Both the position numbers and the translations under genes were made by a program. Below the pieces are notes generated by a model. The model made no database searches and was not told the DNA's origin. It saw nothing but the letters and a program-made list of their open reading frames with translations. DNA of 64,000 bases from Gluconobacter cerinus (GTDB lineage Bacteria; Pseudomonadota; Alphaproteobacteria; Acetobacterales; Acetobacteraceae). Within the stretch, counting starts at the first letter, position 1. The number at the start of each line of letters is the position of its first letter. Of the stretch, positions 51,476-58,740 are shown piece after piece. The stretch lies in NCBI RefSeq assembly GCF_002723935.1, contig NZ_BEWM01000004.1, positions 186,001-250,000 on the forward strand, in the 5' to 3' direction.

Positions 51476-52781
51476 GCGTCTTTAGAAACTGGATGATTTG
51501 ACTGCGCTCCTGAGGTGTCAGGGCAGGCAGGTCATTTGATTTTCGATCCATCGGTGCGTCAGTGCGATCAAGGTTAGAGCGATACTGAGGCGGGATATCA
51601 TCCGGAACCTGAAGATGGCCGTGTGTGTCACGGCTGTAGAAGCGTTCTGGGTGGATGTCTCGCAGGACGTAGAAATCCAGAACCTGATGAAGGTCATGAA
51701 ACACGCCATTGTGGAAGAATACCTTGCGTTCTGCCACATTGCGGAGAGTTGGCGTGGCGAACACACCGCAATAGGCCGATGACGTTTCGACCCCTCCCGG
51801 CATGACTTCACACAATCCCAGATCGAAATGCCCTGTGTCGTACGGCCCCATCAAAGCCTGATTGCGCGGGGCGCCTAGTGCTTCGTATTGGCGATCCGTG
51901 AAAAGTGGTGGGAGATTACCGGGAAGCGGACGATCCAGGTGACAGGCTGCGCAGTTGCCTTTTGTCGGATCGTTGAAGAGCCGATATCCGGCACTCTCTT
52001 CCGGTGTAAAACGAGCTTTCCCTTCAAGCCACGCATCGAACTTGCTGTCATAGGCATGAAAAGACGGGTCTTCGATCTGGTAGCGCGCAAGAGCAAACAA
52101 GGCTTCAGACAGCAGCAGGTCACGGGATGCGTCAGTCGCGGGCCCGCCTAGAGCTTTTAGCCGTTGGATGTACCGGGCATTTTCAAGCCGATGAAGCGCA
52201 ATCTCCGGGGTAGAGGCCATTTCAGCCGGATCATAAAGGGGGCCTGAAGCCTGCTGCTGGAGCGTATCGGCCCGACCGTCCCAGAACATTCCTCCTTGAG
52301 GCACCATACTGATCGTTGGGGACGCGGCTGCATTCTTCGGTGACCGATTAGCATCGGGTGCTGCCGAAGCCAGAACGGGAGCAGTCTCACTTTCTGGATT
52401 ATCCGGGCCAATGCTGAAATTTGGCACGTGCTCCAGATATGTCAGGGACGGAATGGCTCTGCGGCCATGGCTTGCCAGTGTTGGGCCTCCCAGAAACACG
52501 GAAGCAGCACCGGAAGGCCCGTAATGATGTTTGGGGCTGTGGCAGGATGCACAGGACAGACGTCCTGACCCTGAGAGCAAGGGGTCGTGAAAGATTTCAC
52601 GCCCGATCTTCGCCATCTCGGAAAGCGGTGCATGAGCCGGCCGATGTAATTCGACCGGACATGGATTGCTGCCGTCCTGGGTTGGCAAACATTGATCCGA
52701 AGCGACGGCTTGACTGGCCAGCATGGCGGACATCAGGCCGCCAGCCAATACGACTGTGAAAGAACGGAGTGAGACGGTCAA
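51444..52781 (-). CDS. Di-haem cytochrome c peroxidase family protein
   Basis: A 445-residue periplasmic protein of the CcpA/MauG family. Signal peptide of about 27 residues ending SQAVASD. Two c-type haem sites: CASCH at 77-81 and CAACH at 277-281. Other family features are GREIFHDPLLSGSGRLSCASCH, the segment MFWDGRADTLQQQA, and the segment FATPTLRNVAERKVFFHNGVF. Members reduce hydrogen peroxide or oxidise protein residues. Its start overlaps the phosphoesterase stop by four bases, so it is translated with that enzyme; why a peroxidase is paired with a phosphoesterase is unknown. A haem protein could relate to maturation of, or protection around, the phosphoesterase metal site. Confidence 0.9.
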   Translation of the reverse strand: MTVSLRSFTVVLAGGLMSAMLASQAVASDQCLPTQDGSNPCPVELHRPAHAPLSEMAKIGREIFHDPLLSGSGRLSCASCHSPKHHYGPSGAASVFLGGPTLASHGRRAIPSLTYLEHVPNFSIGPDNPESETAPVLASAAPDANRSPKNAAASPTISMVPQGGMFWDGRADTLQQQASGPLYDPAEMASTPEIALHRLENARYIQRLKALGGPATDASRDLLLSEALFALARYQIEDPSFHAYDSKFDAWLEGKARFTPEESAGYRLFNDPTKGNCAACHLDRPLPGNLPPLFTDRQYEALGAPRNQALMGPYDTGHFDLGLCEVMPGGVETSSAYCGVFATPTLRNVAERKVFFHNGVFHDLHQVLDFYVLRDIHPERFYSRDTHGHLQVPDDIPPQYRSNLDRTDAPMDRKSNDLPALTPQERSQIIQFLKTLTDGWSPTRP

Positions 52782-54430
52782 AGCGGTGTAGCAGGAGCGT
52801 GCTTAACAGGTTCGCCTGTCTCAGGGTTCAGGAAAACGGGTGTAAGATGCGGGGTTTGCGTGAAGTCGAACAGATCAGACATATCAGTAGCATCTGCGTC
52901 AAATGATCCCTGTCCAAGGCGCTGACTCTGAAGCCAGTTATCTTCGATAAAGCGCGTGATGGAACTCTGGGTAATCTGGATATGGCTGACGTAGTTAGGT
53001 TTAGCCCATGGAGATAAAACGATCAGCGGTGTTCTTGTTCCTGGGCCACAACGGCCGTTTACAGGCTGACCCGAAACTCCGCTCGGCGCCGGGGCTGTGC
53101 CGCAGCGGCCAGGGCCGTTGAGCTGATCTGCCGGATTATCGTAGGAGCCATGCGACGGCGTGACATAGGCATGATCGTACCAGCCATCGGAATCATCATA
53201 GGCGATGATGATGGCTGTATCGTGCCATTGCGGGCTGTGCTGAATAAGGTTGATGGCCTCTACCACGCCATGCTGCTCGTCCAGTGGGTCCGAGTAACCG
53301 GCATGGCCATCCTGAAAGGCTGGCATTTTCAGGAATGAAACAGCAGGAAGGTTTCCTGCAGCGACAGTTTTGTAGAAGTCTTTCAGGTCATACTGATGGT
53401 TGGCCGGGTCCCGGTGGATACCGTCCTGCTGAAAAGTACGGCCAATGACGGCGAGAGAGGATGGTCTCGCATGTGTCGGATTTGATGTGCTGGCGTAATA
53501 CTGAAACCAGTTGTGGTGAGGGATATAGTCAACCACATTTTGGGCCACGACAGATGAGTAGGTCTGGCGGTTGCAGCCTGTCGTGCCGTCAGGGTTGCGA
53601 GCAGTCAGATCGAAGCCACCCATGAAGCCGCCCCAGGTCAGGTGCTTGTCGTTCAACAGGTCACCGATGTTTTTGCTGGTCATCATGACCTGTTCGGTCG
53701 GGACGGAACAGACATCTTCAGCAGGGTCGATATCGTTGACCATCGTCCAGCCCCCTTGTCCGTCCGGAATGAACGGAGACTGGACTGTCAGGGTTGACCG
53801 TCCTTGAGCGCTTTTGACGATCTTCATGCCGTTGGTTTGTCCGGAAACCACTTCCAGAGCACCAGGAGTGGATGGACCGTATGTGTCCGTATAGGCGGCG
53901 TCGCTCATGGCGAAATTCTGAGCGTAGTTCCATAGGGCTGTGACGGTGTTACCGTCAAAATAACCCATCACCTGGCCGCGTGTTGAAAATGCTCCGACGC
54001 CACCCGGTGCGCCGCGACCGGTGTGAAGAGGGAACAGGTCTGCCAGGCCATGATGATAAGCCTGTTGCTCAGCAGTATAGGCGTGGTTCTGATCGGCGGT
54101 GCTGGCTTGTGTCCTGTCCAGACGGAAGGGCAGAGCTGCATCCCGGCCGTTTTCAGCGCGCGTATTGGGGTTTTTCAACAAAAGGTCAGCCGCGATGAGC
54201 GTATTGGCCTTTGGGGTTTCTGCCGCGGCATGAAAAGCGGGCTCTCCGGCAGGGTTCGCTGCGGACGGATATGTTCCGAAGTAATGATCAAAGGAGACGT
54301 TTTCCTGATAGATCACAACAAGATGGTGAATTGGCGTTGCAGGTTCCGGAGCCTGCGTTTCCGCGGCTTGAGCCGGAGCAAGCAGGAACGGAATGAACGT
54401 CGTGAGGAGGAGAGCTGAACGTAAAGTCAT
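52778..54430 (-). CDS. Exported phosphoesterase (acid phosphatase/phospholipase C superfamily)
   Basis: A 550-residue periplasmic or secreted enzyme of the phosphoesterase family shared by phospholipase C and AcpA-type acid phosphatases. Signal peptide ends about PAQAAET. Catalytic family motifs: HHLVVIYQENVSFDHYFGTYP (residues 35-55), DAAYTDTYGPSTPGALEVVSGQTNG, the stretch IAYDDSDGWYDHAY with the metal-binding Asp/His cluster, and RTPLIVLSPWAKPNYV. AcpA-like acid phosphatase is my first choice because the phosphocholine-specific features of the later PLC (Tat signal, C-terminal domains) are missing. It follows a possible 55-residue ORF by 12 bases and is coupled to a di-haem peroxidase downstream. 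Confidence 0.9.
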   Translation of the reverse strand: MTLRSALLLTTFIPFLLAPAQAAETQAPEPATPIHHLVVIYQENVSFDHYFGTYPSAANPAGEPAFHAAAETPKANTLIAADLLLKNPNTRAENGRDAALPFRLDRTQASTADQNHAYTAEQQAYHHGLADLFPLHTGRGAPGGVGAFSTRGQVMGYFDGNTVTALWNYAQNFAMSDAAYTDTYGPSTPGALEVVSGQTNGMKIVKSAQGRSTLTVQSPFIPDGQGGWTMVNDIDPAEDVCSVPTEQVMMTSKNIGDLLNDKHLTWGGFMGGFDLTARNPDGTTGCNRQTYSSVVAQNVVDYIPHHNWFQYYASTSNPTHARPSSLAVIGRTFQQDGIHRDPANHQYDLKDFYKTVAAGNLPAVSFLKMPAFQDGHAGYSDPLDEQHGVVEAINLIQHSPQWHDTAIIIAYDDSDGWYDHAYVTPSHGSYDNPADQLNGPGRCGTAPAPSGVSGQPVNGRCGPGTRTPLIVLSPWAKPNYVSHIQITQSSITRFIEDNWLQSQRLGQGSFDADATDMSDLFDFTQTPHLTPVFLNPETGEPVKHAPATPL

Positions 54431-54442
54431 GCAGGCAGAAAT

Positions 54443-54610
54443 CTAGCTTCTCTGGTGAGACTGGGAAGTACGGCGTTTGTCAGCCTGTTCTGTACTGGCA
54501 AACAGGAGGTGGAGGCCAGAACTTTTGTCCTGCCCGATCCGGTCGTTCCAGGCGGTCATGAGTGTTTCCCGCCAGAGTTCGTGAGGCTGCTTTTTCGTGG
54601 GCTGGTTCAT
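54443..54610 (-). CDS. Possible small protein upstream of the phosphoesterase, 55 aa
   Basis: ATG 54608-54610 is preceded by AGAAGG at about eight bases, and the frame stops with TAG at 54443-54445, 12 bases before the phosphoesterase start on the same strand. The hydrophilic product begins MNQPTKKQPHELWRETLMTA and ends in a basic Gln/Ser/Arg tail; no signal peptide, membrane helix or known family. Position suggests a leader or co-translated small protein. It could be spurious. Confidence 0.4.
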   Translation of the reverse strand: MNQPTKKQPHELWRETLMTAWNDRIGQDKSSGLHLLFASTEQADKRRTSQSHQRS

Positions 54611-54814
54611 TGGAAAGCCTTCTGGGTGAAGCAGGCGACAGAGCCAATGGCACCATAACGGATTAATGGACGGGGAAATATTATGGTTCGGTTAAATATA
54701 AATCAGTTTCAGGGTGTGATGAAACTTTCATGAAAGAAGTTCCCTGGATCTTTAGTAAAATTACCGAAACAGCTACCAGATTAGACATACCTTTATTTGG
54801 AGATGGCATCCGGA
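54611..54814. other. Divergent promoter region between phosphoesterase and pit genes
   Basis: About 200 bases, AT-rich from 54660 onward, hold the divergent promoters. It contains the TTTCATGAAA palindrome (separate entry). On the minus strand, TTTATATTT near 54692-54702 could be a -10 element, placed 17 bases beyond the repeat. No other gene is seen. Confidence 0.45.
54719..54736. promoter_or_regulatory. TTTCATGAAA palindrome, copy 3, within a tandem 7-4-7 repeat
   Basis: ATGAAAC-TTTC-ATGAAAG is an 11-bp-period direct repeat containing the 12-bp palindrome CTTTCATGAAAG (54725-54736). It lies about 80 bases before pit and about 110 bases before the small ORF and phosphoesterase on the other strand, so it could serve both. 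The geometry is that of a Pho box with weak heptamers. Confidence 0.5.
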
Positions 54815-56167
54815 ATGCTGCACTTCGCCCCAGAGTCAACATGGTCAATCATTGCGCTTGGGATCTGCTTCCTGCTGGTCTGCGTATTTGAATTTGCCAA
54901 TGGCTTCCATGATACCGCAAATGCTGTTGCGACAGTCATTTACACGAATTCCCTCAAACCGAAGGTTGCGGTTGTCTGGTCCGGCCTAATGAACCTTCTG
55001 GGTGTGTTGCTCGGCGGTATTGCCGTTGCTTACACGCTCGTAGAGTTGCTGCCGCCGGATGTTTTGTCTCCGCCGAATGGAAATCCGGCAGTTCCAATGC
55101 TGGTCGCCCTGTTTGGCACAGCTCTCGCCTGGAACCTTCTTACATGGTGGTTCGGTATTCCGAACTCTTCCTCTCACTGTGTGATTGGCTCCCTGGTCGG
55201 TATCGCCATTGGTGATTCCTTCCTGCATGCCCGCGACCTGGGGCACAGCGTGGACTGGAACCAGATCTGGAAGGTCCTGACGACGCTGGCCGTATCTCCG
55301 CCGCTCGGCTTTATTGGGGCAGGCATTCTGTTCCTGATCATTCGGAAATTCGTGCATCTTCCGGCCCTTTATCAGCGCCCTGAGCCGCATCACAAGCCGA
55401 ACCCGGTTGTTCGTGCTCTGTTGGTCACCACCTGTACGCTGGTCAGCTTTTCGCATGGTAACAATGATGGGCAGAAGAGCATTGGCCTGATCATGTTGAC
55501 GATCATCGGTCTGATGCCAGCGACGTTTGCCCTGAACCCTCAGGTGCCGGTGCAGTACGATATTATTCGTCAGGACGTGCAGGCTGCTCGCCCGCTTGTT
55601 GCTGAGTTTGATCGTTATTCGTTCAAATCGGATGCCCTTGCATCCATTGATCGACTGGAAAAGGGCGCGGAAATTCATGCCAGCCCGGCTGAAACACGCG
55701 GGGACATCTATCAGGTTCTGTCTGGCCTGCGTTCCGTAGCGTCTAATCCTGCTGCATCCAACGAGCAGAAGAAAGAAGCCGGATCTCTGGCCAAGAAGCT
55801 TCGCCCCACAGTGGAATACGCGCCTTTCTGGGTTCGACTGCTGAGTGCACTTTGCCTGGGCGTGGGAACAATGATCGGTTATCGCCGGATTGTTCAGACA
55901 CTGGGTGAGGGCATTGGCAAGGCACACCTTACGCCTGCACAGGGCGCTGCTTCCGAAGTTGTTGGCGCAGGCCTGATCATGACGGCTGGCTACACGGGCC
56001 TTCCGGTCTCCACTACGCACATCATTACATCAGGTGTGGCTGGAACCATGGTTGCCTCAGGCTCCGGGATCAACATGCACATGTTGACCAAGATTGCTCT
56101 GGCTTGGCTGTTTACACTGCCTGTAACGATCACTGTCTCGGCGATCCTTTTCTATATTCTCGCTTGA
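54815..56167 (+). CDS. pit: Low-affinity inorganic phosphate transporter (Pit family)
   Basis: A 450-residue inner-membrane symporter for metal-phosphate and protons. Both family signatures are present: FEFANGFHDTANAVATVIYT (26-44) and its duplicate SFSHGNNDGQKSIGLIMLT with HGNND at 214-218; GIPNSSSHCVIGSLVG and GLPVSTTHIITSGVAGT are the paired pore motifs of the two halves. A hydrophilic loop of about 120 residues (DIIRQDVQAARPLVAEF onward) separates them. Start choice is awkward: ATG 54803 follows GGAG too closely, ATG 54815 gives the family-like MLHF opening with GGAG 12 bases before; TTG 54797 is a third option. A strong terminator follows. Located beside phosphoesterase genes and behind the palindrome. 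Confidence 0.93.
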   Translation: MLHFAPESTWSIIALGICFLLVCVFEFANGFHDTANAVATVIYTNSLKPKVAVVWSGLMNLLGVLLGGIAVAYTLVELLPPDVLSPPNGNPAVPMLVALFGTALAWNLLTWWFGIPNSSSHCVIGSLVGIAIGDSFLHARDLGHSVDWNQIWKVLTTLAVSPPLGFIGAGILFLIIRKFVHLPALYQRPEPHHKPNPVVRALLVTTCTLVSFSHGNNDGQKSIGLIMLTIIGLMPATFALNPQVPVQYDIIRQDVQAARPLVAEFDRYSFKSDALASIDRLEKGAEIHASPAETRGDIYQVLSGLRSVASNPAASNEQKKEAGSLAKKLRPTVEYAPFWVRLLSALCLGVGTMIGYRRIVQTLGEGIGKAHLTPAQGAASEVVGAGLIMTAGYTGLPVSTTHIITSGVAGTMVASGSGINMHMLTKIALAWLFTLPVTITVSAILFYILA

Positions 56168-56198
56168 TCGTCAATTTCACAATAAGACAGTATTCAAG

Positions 56199-56229
56199 AA
56201 GGATCTGCCGTGAGGCAGGTCCTTTTTTT
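56199..56229 (+). terminator. Intrinsic terminator after pit
   Basis: AAGGATCTGCC and GGCAGGTCCTT pair over 11 positions (one G-T wobble) around GTGA, followed directly by seven T. A textbook Rho-independent terminator about 30 bases after the pit stop; it separates pit from the next receptor gene. Confidence 0.9.
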
Positions 56230-56358
56230 ATAGGTGAACTGCAAATTGTTAAAGTGGTGTGGCAATGTCTTGAAACGATCACAAGACACAAATGAACCGT
56301 CTGCATAACGTTCCCGCGAATTCACGGGCAGTGCCGTGCCCTTTGCAGGAATACATTG

Positions 56359-58728
56359 ATGAAGCTGATGCTTGCACTGACGACTTGCCTGAGCGGCGTT
56401 TTCGTCTTCTCCAGTGTACAGTCTGCCTTTGCAGATGATCTGAGCCCGTCACAATCTGCCCGTAAGGCCGCTCCGTCGAGTGTGCCGGTTAAGAAAGCAT
56501 CAGCAAAAAGGACGGTTGCGCAGCCTGTTGAAGCAACAACGTCGGAATCCGTTGTCGTCCTCGGAGCGGGCGCCGCTCGCGAAACACAAACCGTGTCGCG
56601 CCGTGCCATTCAGGAGATGACGCCGGGAACCAGCCCGTTCAAAACACTCTCCAAACTGCCGGGCGTCATGTTCACGTCGTCTGATCCCTTGGGATCTTAC
56701 GAATGGTCTCAGCAGATTGTCATCCGAGGTTTTGACCAGAGCCGTCTTGGCTTCACGATGGACGGCATTCCGCTCGGTAATCTTGCTTATGGTAATGATA
56801 ACGGCCTTTCGATCGGGCGGGCCCTTGAAACTGAAAATAACGGGCCATCAACCCTGACACAGGGCGCCGGTGCTCTTGGTGTGGCAGCATCCAACGATCT
56901 GGGCGGTGCTCTTCAGTTCACGTCTGTTGATCCCACAAAGAAATTTGGCGTCGATGTTGCGGGAACGATTGGCTCTGCTTCGACCTGGCGCACATTTGCC
57001 CGCATTAACAGCGGAGAGCTGAAGGGTGGCGGTCGCTTCTACGTGTCCTACAACCATCAGGATGCCAACAAGTGGAAGGGTGATGGCGTTCAGGTGCAGG
57101 ACCAGGCGAACGCCAAGTACATTCAGCCGTTTGGAGAGCATGTAAAGCTTACGGTTTATGGAGACTGGTCCAAGCGTAAGGAAAACGATTATCAGGATCT
57201 CTCGCTCGCTCAGATCAGCAAATACGGGTATAATCTCGACAATATTACGGGGAATTATGCCCTCGCCAAGCAAATTGCTACGGCTTACCAGACGGGCACA
57301 GCTTTCCCCTCAAGCGTTCAGGACCAGGACACTGTCTACTACAACGCAGCAGGTCTGCGTGAAGATGCGATGGGATATGGCCGTCTGGATTTTGACATTA
57401 CGAGCCGCCTTAAAGGATTCGTGACCGGATATGGCCACACCAATACGGGTGAGGGCGCATGGATCACGCCTTATCTCGCCACCCCCGCGGCTCTTGGTGG
57501 ATCACCGCTCACGACCCGTACTACGGAATATGACATCCATCGTGCAGGCTTTATCGGTGGTCTGAGCTACAAGATTGCTAATCACACGATCGACTGGGGC
57601 TTCTGGTTCGAAAATAACAATTTTGAGCAGGCGCGGCGTTTCTACCCGCTTCAGGACAGCGGATCTCCGTCATCCATTCACTGGTATCAGGGCAATTCCT
57701 TCTACACGCAGTGGCAGAGCACATTTAATACCAAGACTTATCAGGTCCACCTGGGCGATACCTGGCAGATCATGCCAGCGCTGAAGCTGACTTACGGGTT
57801 CAAGTCCCTGATCGTGGACAACTCTGCTCGCGCACTCAGTGGCAACCTGATGGGTACGCCAACCGGCACGACCTATCCGTCGGGTTCGCTGAGCGCCTCG
57901 AATGGCTTCCTGCCGCAGATTGGTGCGAACTACCGCATTAACCAGCATAATGAAATCTTTGCTGATTTCGCTCGCAACATGGCAGCTTTCGATAGCGCGC
58001 AGACATCAGGCCCGTTCTCTACAACGACGGCTGGCTTCGAGGTGCTTCAAAAGAAGCTGAAGCCGGAAATGTCCAATACTGAAGAGCTGGGATATCGCTT
58101 CCATAACCATACATTCCAGGCTTCTGTCACCGGCTACTATGTCGAGTTCCAGAACCGCCTTCTGGCTGTGACGCAGGGTGTTGGCATTCAGGGCAATGCG
58201 TCGGTTCTGAGCAATGTTGGTGGTGTAACAGCGCGTGGCGTGGACGTTGCCGCGAACTGGAAATTTGCCCGGAATTGGTCGCTCTTTGCATCCTACGCGT
58301 TCAACAACTCCCTGTATGATAACAACGTTTACGCAGACGGCGTGGTCTCTGCGCGCATCAAGGGCAAGCACACAGTCGGGATGCCGTCCAATCTCGCCAA
58401 TGTGGAACTCGGATATGATGATGGCGCGATCTGGGGCAATGTTCTGATGCAGTTTCAGGACAAGCGATACTACACCTACACCAACGATGCCTCTGTGCCG
58501 GCCAATGCGATCTTCAACCTGAACGTTGGCTACCGTTTCCAGAGCCAGAACTGGTTCCTGCGTGGCATGGATGCTCAGATCAACGTCACCAATCTGTTTA
58601 ACAAGCGTTATGTGGCAACAGTCGGAAGCAACGGCTTCGTCAATTCCGACCCCTCGGGGACTTTCCAGACACTACAGGCTGGTGCTCCGCGCATGGTCTT
58701 CTTTACAATTCGCAAGCATTTCGACTGA
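56359..58728 (+). CDS. TonB-dependent receptor, paralogue of the STN receptor, in phosphate cluster
   Basis: A 789-residue outer-membrane receptor; ATG 56359 has AGGA nine bases upstream (a TTG at 56356 is also in frame). Signal peptide ends near QSAFADD. The plug has QEMTPGTSPFKTLSKLPGVMF, the segment IVIRGFDQSRLGFTMDGIPLG, and GAGALGVAASNDLGGALQF, which parallel the receptor at 33830 motif by motif, but it lacks the STN domain and a FecIR pair. Barrel ends MVFFTIRKHFD. It sits between pit and a phospholipase C that begins 12 bases after its stop, so the pair is almost surely one operon. Substrate may be a phospholipid-derived or phosphate-containing compound; this is inference from neighbours. 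Confidence 0.9.
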   Translation: MKLMLALTTCLSGVFVFSSVQSAFADDLSPSQSARKAAPSSVPVKKASAKRTVAQPVEATTSESVVVLGAGAARETQTVSRRAIQEMTPGTSPFKTLSKLPGVMFTSSDPLGSYEWSQQIVIRGFDQSRLGFTMDGIPLGNLAYGNDNGLSIGRALETENNGPSTLTQGAGALGVAASNDLGGALQFTSVDPTKKFGVDVAGTIGSASTWRTFARINSGELKGGGRFYVSYNHQDANKWKGDGVQVQDQANAKYIQPFGEHVKLTVYGDWSKRKENDYQDLSLAQISKYGYNLDNITGNYALAKQIATAYQTGTAFPSSVQDQDTVYYNAAGLREDAMGYGRLDFDITSRLKGFVTGYGHTNTGEGAWITPYLATPAALGGSPLTTRTTEYDIHRAGFIGGLSYKIANHTIDWGFWFENNNFEQARRFYPLQDSGSPSSIHWYQGNSFYTQWQSTFNTKTYQVHLGDTWQIMPALKLTYGFKSLIVDNSARALSGNLMGTPTGTTYPSGSLSASNGFLPQIGANYRINQHNEIFADFARNMAAFDSAQTSGPFSTTTAGFEVLQKKLKPEMSNTEELGYRFHNHTFQASVTGYYVEFQNRLLAVTQGVGIQGNASVLSNVGGVTARGVDVAANWKFARNWSLFASYAFNNSLYDNNVYADGVVSARIKGKHTVGMPSNLANVELGYDDGAIWGNVLMQFQDKRYYTYTNDASVPANAIFNLNVGYRFQSQNWFLRGMDAQINVTNLFNKRYVATVGSNGFVNSDPSGTFQTLQAGAPRMVFFTIRKHFD

Positions 58729-58740
58729 TCGGACGACATC

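Noticed and set aside
54455-54658. 67-codon plus-strand frame between the phosphoesterase and pit
   Set aside because: No ribosome site and an unlikely composition; the minus-strand 55-codon ORF in the same place has better support.
54986-56020. 344-codon open frame antisense to pit
   Set aside because: It lies entirely within the pit coding region, has no ribosome site and gives a low-complexity, Cys/Arg/Gln-rich product with no family look. Long antisense frames are common in GC-rich genes.
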